Shown here one piece after another: positions 1 to 5,781 of a stretch of 5,819 bases of DNA. The position numbers and the translations under genes are program-made. This DNA is from Bacteroidales bacterium UBA1219 (GTDB taxonomy: Bacteria > Bacteroidota > Bacteroidia > Bacteroidales > P3). The first letter of the stretch is position 1, and the number at the start of each line of letters is the position of its first letter. Where the stretch lies: assembly GCA_002309295.1 (NCBI GenBank), contig DBXF01000010.1, positions 2,823-8,641 on the forward strand, given 5' to 3'. The notes under the pieces are model-generated. The model worked only from the letters and a program-made list of their open reading frames with translations. It searched no databases and was not told the origin of the DNA.

Positions 1-1636
1 AGTAGTAGTCCATCTTGAAGGTGTACGATGTCGTTTCTTTGTCGTTGATGAAAATTTTGCCGTTACGCACTTCAAATTTGTTACCCTCGAACACCTCTAT
101 AGCTCGGCGGTAGATTGGCAGGTTTTCGGCGGTAAGCCGCACCGTTTCACCGGCTTTGGGTATCCACACAGGACCGAAATTATCCACGTTCCAGCCATTG
201 CTTTCCACGTATGGGAAAATGTCCGGTTCGCTAAAGCCTGGACACATCTCTGTCGGAAAGACAGCCTTCACGCCTTGACGGGCTTTCAGCTTTTCAGCAG
301 TTTCGGCGGTGAGCGGAAGAGTGTAGTAGCAGTAGCGGGCTTTGTCTATTATCTCCTGCGGTATCCCAAATTCTTCGCTCATTTTTTGTGCAATATTTGT
401 CCAGTTGGAATAATTCACTAAAATCTTCACAAGGAACTCGGTTGTGTCGTCGATTTCGTCAAACGAAGCCGCTGCGATGTCGGGAGTGAGCACGGGTTCC
501 CACCCTTCTAAAAGATCCGATTTGGAGATTTTGTCGAGCTGTGTCTTGTTAACAGTGATATAGGTGCACTGCAGACCGTCAATAACCTGCATATATGAGG
601 CATCCTCGTTGGATATGCCGATTTTGAGCAGTTCGTCGGGAGACAGCGGTGTTGCACCCTGCTGCATTTCAACAACATGGCGAAACTGCAATTCCGAAGG
701 ATTGTCAATCTGCTTGCCGTTGATATACACCATGCGATGTTTTATCTCCAGCGTTTCGCCAGGCAGTCCGATGGTGCGTTTGATGAAATTCTCGCGTTTG
801 TCCACAGGCCGGGTTATTATCTTGCCGAACAACTCGGGGTGGTTAAGCACATATTCACGACTGGTATTCATGTCGATACCGTTTTTGCGACTTACTTGCC
901 GCACTATCTGATGGTAGCTGACATTGCTCTGATATTCCAGCGAAACGGTATCGCCGTCGGGGAAGTTGAACACAGTTGCGTCGTAACGTTCCACGTTGCA
1001 TTGGCCGTAGCGGTGATATGGCAGCTGGATAATGTCGGAGAAAGATTTTACATTGCCGTTGGTTAATGGCAACGAGTGGTGTATCAGAGGGAAAGCAATG
1101 GGCGTCATCGGAAAACGGGGACCGTAGGATGTCTTGCTAACGTAAAGGAAATCACCCACCATAAGGGATTTCTCCATCGACGAAGAGGGTATGTTGTACA
1201 GTTCGAAAACGAAAGTGCGTATCAGGTGAGCGGCCACCAAGGCAAAAATCAGCGCCTCCGCCCACTCGCGGGCAGAGCTCACCTTGCGTACCGGCAAATC
1301 CTTGGGATTGGAGTAGACCATCTTGGGCGAAATTCCCAAATAAGGCAGGTAGATGAAAGGGAATATCACTGCCAAAGTCTGCTCCAGCAAGCCGTAGCGA
1401 CGGAATGCCTTGGCGGTTTCCACAACCAGAAGCAGGTATGTGAAAATATTGATTGCCGGAATGAGCATATAAATGTACCATTTCCAGCTCTTTGCAAGCA
1501 CATCTTTAATCCATACCACTATATTATATATAGGCACAAGCGCTTTCCACTTGGGGATGCCTGCTTTGCCAAAAACAAACCACAGTCCGTAAAACGGTGC
1601 CAGAAGATACACCAAAAGCAAAATCTCAAATATCAT
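1..1636 (-). CDS. lepB: Signal peptidase I, C-terminus cut by the left window edge
   Basis: Membrane-bound serine/lysine protease that removes signal peptides from proteins exported through Sec and Tat. The frame reads open for 545 codons from ATG 1636 and leaves the window without a stop. An in-frame TAA lies four codons upstream, which fixes this start. Hydrophobic segments are at about residues 1-22, 54-72, 86-103 and 125-146; the last one anchors the catalytic domain on the periplasmic side. The nucleophile motif IPSSSM is at 149-154, with Ser153 aligning with E. coli Ser91. The general-base motif IKRTIGLPGE is at 285-294, with Lys286 aligning with E. coli Lys146. The Ser-Lys spacing is 133 residues (55 in E. 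coli), and more than 250 residues follow the Lys; such insertions are typical of Bacteroidota LepB. The visible end, FKMDYY, is where the conserved GDNR...DSR box would be expected next, so only the last few dozen residues should be missing. The 98-bp spacer to the DUF58 gene has no clear terminator, so co-transcription is possible. Confidence 0.95.
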   Translation of the reverse strand, partial: MIFEILLLVYLLAPFYGLWFVFGKAGIPKWKALVPIYNIVVWIKDVLAKSWKWYIYMLIPAINIFTYLLLVVETAKAFRRYGLLEQTLAVIFPFIYLPYLGISPKMVYSNPKDLPVRKVSSAREWAEALIFALVAAHLIRTFVFELYNIPSSSMEKSLMVGDFLYVSKTSYGPRFPMTPIAFPLIHHSLPLTNGNVKSFSDIIQLPYHRYGQCNVERYDATVFNFPDGDTVSLEYQSNVSYHQIVRQVSRKNGIDMNTSREYVLNHPELFGKIITRPVDKRENFIKRTIGLPGETLEIKHRMVYINGKQIDNPSELQFRHVVEMQQGATPLSPDELLKIGISNEDASYMQVIDGLQCTYITVNKTQLDKISKSDLLEGWEPVLTPDIAAASFDEIDDTTEFLVKILVNYSNWTNIAQKMSEEFGIPQEIIDKARYCYYTLPLTAETAEKLKARQGVKAVFPTEMCPGFSEPDIFPYVESNGWNVDNFGPVWIPKAGETVRLTAENLPIYRRAIEVFEGNKFEVRNGKIFINDKETTSYTFKMDYY

Positions 1637-1734
1637 ATCTTGTGTTTTTTATCTTGTTTTAATAATGTAAAAGTATATATTAACGTCTCAGCTCTTTAAT
1701 TATTGCATTTTATGAAAAAAAGATTTTAAATTCG
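1637..1734. other. AT-rich spacer between the DUF58 gene and lepB
   Basis: This 98-bp spacer holds no open gene. On the minus strand there is a T-run just after the DUF58 stop, but I find no GC-rich stem before it, so a Rho-independent terminator is not supported. TACTTTTA at 1675-1668 matches the Bacteroidota -7 consensus TAnnTTTG at all but the last base. No TTTG sits at the expected upstream distance. It is therefore only a weak promoter candidate for lepB, and read-through from the DUF58 gene is an equal possibility. Confidence 0.4.
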
Positions 1735-2700
1735 TCACATCAGTTTGCTTCGTTTGAAAAGATACGGCTGCAACACTTGGTCGAAACCTTTGCCGACATC
1801 AACTTCCACATAATCAACACCATGGGCCAACGCTTTTTTCTTTATGTCGTTCATTTTGCTTTGTACCGCATCGTGATATTTGTCGGCAAGCGCTTTTGGC
1901 GAGAGTTTTATTTTTCGGCCGTTCTCCATATCCACAAACTGGTGTGGACGGTTGTCGTAGTCGAAATCCACCTCGAGACGTTTGTCGAGTGTGTGGAAAA
2001 GTATCACCTCGTGCTTGCAGTGCCGCAGATGCCGTATGGCGTCGAAAAGTCGTGCCTGTTCTTCGTCGCTGACAAGGGCATCGGTGAAAATTACCACCAG
2101 CGAACGACGGTGGAGCTTTTCGGCAAGCAGGTGCAGCGGCTCCGAAATCAAGGTCGTCTCAGGTACGCCAATATCGGGTGTGCGAGGTTCGAGCAGTTTC
2201 TCCAGCTGACTATAGATGAAAGTCTGGTTCACCGTGCGCGACTGCACGGGCGTTTGCAAGTCGATTTTGTCCGAAAGCAATGCCAGTCCGAAGGCATCAC
2301 GCTGGCGGTGAAGAAGTTCCATAAGCACAGCGGCGGCATACACAGCAAAGGTTATCTTGTTTGGATTGTCGATATTGGCGTGTCTTTCGGTGGGGAACCA
2401 CATAGAGCGCGATGTGTCTATTGCAATCAGGCAGCGCAGGTTGGTCTCCTCCTCGAAAGTCTTTACAAACATCTTGTCGGTGCGGCCGTACAGTTTCCAG
2501 TCGATGTGCTTGGTGGACTCGCCACTGTTGTATAGACGATGCTCCGAAAACTCTACAGAAAAACCGTGGAACGGACTTTTATGCAAGCCAACAATATATC
2601 CTTCAACCACCTGCCGTGCAAGTAGTTCCAAATTGCGGTAACGCTCTACCCTGCCCTTTTCGATATTGTTTTCCACCGAAGGCTTTGCTTTTTCAAACAA
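1735..2700 (-). CDS. DUF58 domain protein with vWA-like fold; apparent TTG start
   Basis: Member of the DUF58 family, usually a cytoplasmic protein with a von Willebrand A-like fold found near MoxR-type AAA+ ATPases; its biochemical role is not established. The 321-residue protein has no signal peptide or membrane segment. An N-terminal family signature runs from GFSVEFSEHRLY (46-57) to HIDWKLYGRTDKMFVK (65-80), followed by acidic residues 83-85. A MIDAS-like DTSRS motif is at 95-99 and VVIFTDALVSD at 202-212 ends a core beta strand. The longest frame starts at TTG 2700. There is no in-frame ATG between the upstream stop (2724-2722) and Met77, which lies inside the conserved signature, so a non-ATG start is needed. 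GTG at 2676 (codon 9) is the alternative and would clear the trxA terminator, which overlaps TTG 2700. No MoxR ATPase or BatABCD-like partner is visible nearby. Family call is secure; the exact start and the function are not. Confidence 0.9.
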   Translation of the reverse strand: MFEKAKPSVENNIEKGRVERYRNLELLARQVVEGYIVGLHKSPFHGFSVEFSEHRLYNSGESTKHIDWKLYGRTDKMFVKTFEEETNLRCLIAIDTSRSMWFPTERHANIDNPNKITFAVYAAAVLMELLHRQRDAFGLALLSDKIDLQTPVQSRTVNQTFIYSQLEKLLEPRTPDIGVPETTLISEPLHLLAEKLHRRSLVVIFTDALVSDEEQARLFDAIRHLRHCKHEVILFHTLDKRLEVDFDYDNRPHQFVDMENGRKIKLSPKALADKYHDAVQSKMNDIKKKALAHGVDYVEVDVGKGFDQVLQPYLFKRSKLM

Positions 2701-2741
2701 AAAATCATTTCGACAGAGTTGTTACACCTGCCGAAATGATT
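2698..2741 (-). terminator. Rho-independent terminator after trxA, abutting the DUF58 start
   Basis: The arms 2741-2728 and 2716-2703 are complementary over 14 bp, with one G-U wobble in the RNA, and enclose an 11-nt loop (2717-2727). On the minus strand a run of six T (2704-2699) ends the right arm. The hairpin begins 18 bp past the trxA stop. Its T-run reaches the putative TTG start of the DUF58 gene at 2700-2698, so it may also act as an attenuator or a cap on that start. The structure is seen directly; its activity is inferred. Confidence 0.85.
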
Positions 2742-2759
2742 ATCTCTCTCTTTTTGCGA

Positions 2760-3077
2760 TTAAAGAAGACTGTCCAGTTTTTCGGTAAGAGTGCCCTTGG
2801 GGACAGCTCCAACGCTTTTGTCAACCACTTCGCCGTTTTTGAAAAAAAGCACTGTGGGCACGTTGCGGATACGGAACTGTGCCGAGGCCTCGGGACATTC
2901 GTCGACATCGGCCTTTGCCACAACAGCCTTGCCGGCATATTCTTCGGCAATCTGCTCTACCACGGGAGCAAGAGCCTTGCAGGGACCGCACCATGTGGCA
3001 CCGAAATCCACCAAAACGGGCATTGTCGATTTCAAGACAACTTCTTCAAAGTTTGCATCTGTAATGTGTTCTGCCAT
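2760..3077 (-). CDS. trxA: Thioredoxin
   Basis: Small cytoplasmic dithiol-disulfide oxidoreductase that reduces protein disulfides and is itself recycled by thioredoxin reductase. At 105 residues it has the usual length for a single-domain thioredoxin, with no signal peptide or lipobox. The active site WCGPCK is at 29-34, with redox cysteines Cys30 and Cys33. The buried Asp24 (equivalent to E. coli Asp26) and the cis-Pro loop VPT (Pro74 at its centre) are present. The residue after VDF is Gly26 where many thioredoxins have Trp. An additional Cys61 lies outside the active site. The start ATG 3077 gives the standard N-terminus. A -7 promoter element lies upstream at 3121-3114 and a strong terminator follows, so it is probably transcribed alone. 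The name trxA is a family-level assignment; other thioredoxin paralogues may exist elsewhere in the genome. Confidence 0.96.
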   Translation of the reverse strand: MAEHITDANFEEVVLKSTMPVLVDFGATWCGPCKALAPVVEQIAEEYAGKAVVAKADVDECPEASAQFRIRNVPTVLFFKNGEVVDKSVGAVPKGTLTEKLDSLL

Positions 3078-3113
3078 AATAAGTTTCTGTTTTTAAGGTT
3101 AAAATATGTTTTG

Positions 3114-3121
3114 CAAAGATA
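3114..3121 (-). promoter_or_regulatory. Bacteroidota -7 promoter element upstream of trxA
   Basis: TATCTTTG on the minus strand matches the phylum's TAnnTTTG element, flanked by TCG before and CA after it, as in the prs and tRNA promoters of this window. It lies 36 bp upstream of the trxA ATG, which would give a leader of roughly 25-30 nt. No TTTG is found at the normal -33 distance, so the promoter is either weak there or uses an A/T-rich substitute. Confidence 0.6.
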
Positions 3122-3176
3122 CGAAAAAAAACGTTTGTTGCGTAGTTTTTTCTTCCGTTTTTTAAAATATTTTTGC

Positions 3177-3198
3177 AAAAAACGTGCCAAAGGCGGCA
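3177..3198 (-). terminator. Weak terminator candidate after the HAD gene
   Basis: Just past the HAD stop codon, the minus strand has TGCC and GGCA arms around a 6-nt loop (3198-3185), then CG and a run of six T (3182-3177). The stem is only 4 bp, so termination may be partial or absent. It sits in the right place to separate the HAD gene from the trxA promoter. Confidence 0.4.
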
Positions 3199-3201
3199 GT
3201 A

Positions 3202-3903
3202 TCACAGCAATGACATAATGTCATGCAGATGGAATACCGTGTGCGTTGGCGTAAAATCGGGCTTGGCGTCGGTGAAATTGCAGAAAATCTGGTCGATGCC
3301 TGCGTTGCGTGCACCGGCAATGTCAACATTCATGTCGTCGCCAATCATAAGACACCGGGCGGGTTGCGCCGAAAGAGCGCCGAGGATGTGGTCGAAAATG
3401 CGGCGGTCGGGTTTTTGGTAGCCGATATCCTCCGAAAGGAATACATGGTCGAAAAACACGTCGATACCCGAGGTGCGCATTTTTTCGAACTGTACTTCCT
3501 TGAAACCGTTGCTTACAATGCTCAGGCTGTAGTCCTTGCTCTTGAGGTAGCGCAAAAGCTCATCAGCGCCGTCTATCAGGGCTGTTTTCTTGGGGCTCTC
3601 GAACACGTAATAGTCGCCAAGTTTTTTGCCAAGGGCGTACGTATTTTCCACACCGAAATGCTCGAGCGTTAGCGAAAACCTCGCCACATACAGATATTCT
3701 TTCGTAAGAGTGCCGTTGTTGTACGCCTTCCACAAGCCAGTATTTATCACATGATAGGCATCGAAAAATGTCTGGAAATCGGCATGACACAACTGCTGCA
3801 ACCCGTATTCGGAGAACATCTCCGTCATGGTTTGCCTGCTGTTGCGCTCGAAATCCCACAATGTGCGGTCGAGGTCGATGAGGATATGGCGGTATTTTGA
3901 CAT
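3202..3903 (-). CDS. HAD superfamily hydrolase, YjjG-like pyrimidine nucleotidase
   Basis: Likely cytoplasmic phosphatase of HAD subfamily IA. The closest family by overall pattern is YjjG, which dephosphorylates noncanonical pyrimidine nucleoside monophosphates as a house-cleaning enzyme. All four HAD motifs are visible in 233 residues. Motif I is DLDRT (10-14), with nucleophile Asp10 and acid/base Asp12. Motif II is VSNG (130-133), with Ser131. Motif III is Lys164 in GYQKPD. Motif IV is GDDMNVD (188-194), with Mg-binding Asp189 and Asp194. Residues about 17-105 form the helical C1-type cap that limits substrate choice. ATG 3903 starts eight residues before the motif I aspartate, as expected. 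Upstream is the rplY terminator, so the gene should have its own promoter, but I find no TAnnTTTG element in 3904-3960. Superfamily call is firm; the nucleotidase substrate is inferred, and a phosphoglycolate-phosphatase-like or other small-phosphate substrate is possible. Confidence 0.88.
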   Translation of the reverse strand: MSKYRHILIDLDRTLWDFERNSRQTMTEMFSEYGLQQLCHADFQTFFDAYHVINTGLWKAYNNGTLTKEYLYVARFSLTLEHFGVENTYALGKKLGDYYVFESPKKTALIDGADELLRYLKSKDYSLSIVSNGFKEVQFEKMRTSGIDVFFDHVFLSEDIGYQKPDRRIFDHILGALSAQPARCLMIGDDMNVDIAGARNAGIDQIFCNFTDAKPDFTPTHTVFHLHDIMSLL

Positions 3904-3960
3904 GAATTCTATATTATGGTGTTCCTGTTCGCCTTCGACAGAGGAAATTTAAAAGCATTA

Positions 3961-3994
3961 TAATAAAAAAGGTCATGACAGAACTGCCATGACC
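3961..3994 (-). terminator. Rho-independent terminator after rplY
   Basis: On the minus strand, bases 3994-3971 fold into a 10-bp stem, allowing one G-U pair, with a GTTC tetraloop. TTTTTTATTA follows at 3970-3961. It lies 20 bp past the rplY stop and closes the prs-rplY unit. On the plus strand the hairpin is followed by A-runs, so it is expected to work in one direction only. Confidence 0.9.
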
Positions 3995-4014
3995 CATGAA
4001 AAAAAACAAATTCT

Positions 4015-4611
4015 TTATTCAGCTGCTGGAGCTTCTTCTGTTCCTTCTTCAGTTGAAGTCGTAGCGCTGGAACGTGTGGATTTAACCAAAACGACAACGC
4101 TCGATTTAACGTCGAGAAGTTCGAAATTGTTGGTGGGAACTTCCTGAACTTTGATGCCTTGCAGGATGTCGAGATTAGTTACATCAAGAACTATCTTGTT
4201 GGGCATGTCCTTAGGCAGGGCTTTCACTTTCAGACGTTTGATTTTGGTAACGAGTTTACCGCCTTTCATTACGCCCTTGGAGCTACCAGTTGTGTAAACG
4301 GGTATGGACATAACAATGGGTTTGTCATCGCTAAGTTCGTAAAAGTCAGCGTGGTAAACAATTTCTGTTACAGGGTGATACTGAATATCTTTCAGGATAG
4401 TCATGTGTTTGGTGCCATCGAGGTCGATTTCGATAAAACAGGCGTCCGGAGTGAATATCACCGGATTAAAAGCTGTTTGAGGCACGGAAAAAATCACTTG
4501 TTTTTCTTTGCCGTACATAACACATGGCACTTTGTCTTCGCGACGCAATGCTTTAGCATCCTTTTTCCCTACGTTCTCGCGGAGAGAACCGCTCATCGAT
4601 ACTATTTTCAT
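4015..4611 (-). CDS. rplY: 50S ribosomal protein L25 (general stress protein Ctc type)
   Basis: Component of the large ribosomal subunit that binds 5S rRNA; this is the long two-domain form related to Bacillus Ctc and Thermus TL5. The N-terminal L25 domain covers about residues 4-93. It contains the motif VPCVMYG (28-34) and the region LKDIQYHPV (73-81) leading to HADFYEL (87-93). The C-terminal beta domain, about 97-178, carries the family motif GSSKGVMKGGKL (109-120). A low-complexity tail rich in Ser, Thr, Glu and Ala (180-198) is probably disordered. Length (198 residues) fits Bacteroidota homologues. It starts 42 bp after the prs stop with no terminator or TAnnTTTG promoter between them, so it is probably co-transcribed with prs, a pairing found in many bacteria. 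In many genomes rplY is followed by pth (peptidyl-tRNA hydrolase); here a terminator and an unrelated gene follow instead. Confidence 0.96.
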   Translation of the reverse strand: MKIVSMSGSLRENVGKKDAKALRREDKVPCVMYGKEKQVIFSVPQTAFNPVIFTPDACFIEIDLDGTKHMTILKDIQYHPVTEIVYHADFYELSDDKPIVMSIPVYTTGSSKGVMKGGKLVTKIKRLKVKALPKDMPNKIVLDVTNLDILQGIKVQEVPTNNFELLDVKSSVVVLVKSTRSSATTSTEEGTEEAPAAE

Positions 4612-4653
4612 TGTTTTTGTAATTTAAATTAATGTATTAAGTGAATTAAAATG

Positions 4654-5640
4654 TTATTCCAAAGTTTCTATAACACCGCGGTGGTGTATGGTTGTTTCAT
4701 ACAAATCGTTGATGGATTGGTTGTTGACGATGCGCTGGATGGCGCTTGCAAACAGCCAGTCGGTGGAAAGTACGTGGATCTTGGGCGATTGACGTTTCAG
4801 AGGTATGGTGTCGCTAACCACAAGTTCTTCGAGCTGCGAGTCCTCGATTTTCTCGATGGCGCTGCCGCTGAGCACGGGGTGGGTAATCATGGCGCGTACC
4901 GATTTGGCACCGTTGTCCTTGATAATGCCTGCGGCCTTGCAGATGGTGGAGCCGGTGTCGATAATATCGTCGAGCAATATCACGTGTTTGTCCTTAACAT
5001 CGCCGATAAGACGCATCTCGCCTATCTCGTTGGGTTTATTGCGGTGTTTGTAGCAAATCACGAAACTGTTGTTCATCGTCTTGGCGTACATGCCGGCACG
5101 ACGCGAACCGCCGAGGTCTGGCGAAGCGAAAAGCAAGTCGCCGTCGGGGATGTCAAGACTGCGGATGTAAGGCATGAACAGCGACGAGCCGAACAAGTGG
5201 TCCACAGTGATGTGGAAGAATCCCTGAATCTGGTCGGCGTGGAGGTCCATAACCACCACACGGTCGACACCTGCCACCTCGAGCATGTCGGCAACAAGGC
5301 GCGATGTGATGGGCACGTGGGGTTTGTCCTTACGGTCCTGACGGGCGAAGCCATAATAAGGTATAACGGCTATCACCTGGCCTGCGGAAGCACGACGGGC
5401 GGCGTCAACCATCATAAGAAGTTCGAAAAGGTTGTCGGCGGGAGGTATTGTGGACTGCACAATAAAAACCTTTTTTCCGCGCACCGATTCCTCAAAAGAG
5501 GGTTGAAATTCGCCGTCGGCATACTGAAAAACCACAGATTTTGCCAAACTTGTGCCTAATTTTTCAACGATTTTGCGGGTGAGGTTTTCCGTTACTCTGC
5601 CCGTAAATATACATACTTGTTCTGTTCCTTGTAACTGCAT
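4654..5640 (-). CDS. prs: Ribose-phosphate pyrophosphokinase (PRPP synthetase)
   Basis: Cytoplasmic enzyme that makes PRPP from ribose 5-phosphate and ATP, feeding purine, pyrimidine, NAD, histidine and tryptophan synthesis. The 328 residues are close to the usual 310-320 for class I enzymes. The protein has two phosphoribosyltransferase-like domains. ATP-site residues lie in YYGFARQDRKD (95-105). The metal-binding segment is DLHADQIQGFF (132-142), including His134. The flexible-loop basic residues are Lys198 and Arg200. The PRPP loop is DDIIDTGST (224-232), and a ribose-phosphate loop candidate is THPVLSG (253-259). The signature segment reads HITVD at 143-147 where most homologues have an acidic residue and a Pro (DIPVD-like). 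ATG 5640 gives the standard N-terminus. It is the first gene of the prs-rplY unit, with a promoter at 5663-5697, and it diverges from the tRNA-Leu gene. Confidence 0.97.
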   Translation of the reverse strand: MQLQGTEQVCIFTGRVTENLTRKIVEKLGTSLAKSVVFQYADGEFQPSFEESVRGKKVFIVQSTIPPADNLFELLMMVDAARRASAGQVIAVIPYYGFARQDRKDKPHVPITSRLVADMLEVAGVDRVVVMDLHADQIQGFFHITVDHLFGSSLFMPYIRSLDIPDGDLLFASPDLGGSRRAGMYAKTMNNSFVICYKHRNKPNEIGEMRLIGDVKDKHVILLDDIIDTGSTICKAAGIIKDNGAKSVRAMITHPVLSGSAIEKIEDSQLEELVVSDTIPLKRQSPKIHVLSTDWLFASAIQRIVNNQSINDLYETTIHHRGVIETLE

Positions 5641-5662
5641 TTTGTGTCGTTTTTTGAGTTTG

Positions 5663-5697
5663 CAAAATTACGATTTTTTTTCGGTATTTTTACCAAA
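5663..5697 (-). promoter_or_regulatory. Promoter of prs-rplY
   Basis: The minus strand has TAATTTTG at 5670-5663, an exact match to the Bacteroidota -7 element TAnnTTTG. A TTTG sits upstream at 5697-5694. The 23-nt spacer is longer than the usual 19-21, so the -33 assignment is less certain than the -7. Transcription should start around 5656, leaving a short leader of about 15 nt before the prs ATG at 5640, with no Shine-Dalgarno sequence. Confidence 0.65.
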
Positions 5698-5711
5698 ATG
5701 AGAAAAAAAAT

Positions 5712-5742
5712 TTTGCTATGTCAAAAAAAGTTCGTAATTTTG
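5712..5742 (+). promoter_or_regulatory. Promoter of the tRNA-Leu gene
   Basis: TTTG at 5712-5715, a 19-nt spacer and TAATTTTG at 5735-5742 match the Bacteroidota vegetative promoter (TTTG, N19-21, TAnnTTTG) exactly. Transcription is expected near 5748-5751, about 30-35 nt upstream of the mature tRNA 5' end. This is the best promoter match in the window, as expected for a stable-RNA gene. Confidence 0.8.
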
Positions 5743-5753
5743 CAGCCGCAAAT

Positions 5754-5771
5754 GGGACGAGAGAGTGTCCC
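5754..5771 (+). other. Small hairpin in the tRNA 5' leader
   Basis: GGGAC (5754-5758) and GTCCC (5767-5771) can pair as a 5-bp, GC-rich stem with an 8-nt purine-rich loop. It lies between the predicted transcription start and the tRNA 5' end. No T-run follows, so it is not a terminator. It could shape the leader removed by RNase P, or be chance. Confidence 0.4.
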
Positions 5772-5781
5772 CTACTGAGTT

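Noticed and set aside
1076..1699. 207-codon plus-strand frame over the lepB 5' half
   Set aside because: It lies antisense to the transmembrane and catalytic-serine region of lepB, which is conserved in the other strand; no motif of its own.
1777..2535. 252-codon plus-strand frame opposite the DUF58 gene
   Set aside because: Shadow of the DUF58 coding frame; the conserved DWK and DTSRS signatures are on the minus strand.
2412..3218. 268-codon plus-strand frame spanning the DUF58 5' end, the terminator and trxA
   Set aside because: It crosses two well-supported minus-strand genes and a terminator, and the protein is of random composition with no family resemblance.
3957..3962. TATAAT on the minus strand upstream of the HAD gene
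   Set aside because: It resembles a sigma-70 -10 box, but the other promoters here follow the Bacteroidota TAnnTTTG type. It overlaps the AT tail of the rplY terminator and has no matching -35.
3961..3994. Possible bidirectional terminator
   Set aside because: The plus-strand side of the hairpin is followed by A-runs, not T-runs, so only the minus-strand function is supported.
4651..5559. 302-codon open frame on the plus strand opposite prs
   Set aside because: It is fully antisense to an unmistakable prs gene, and its translation shows no recognisable domain. Its openness follows from prs codon usage.
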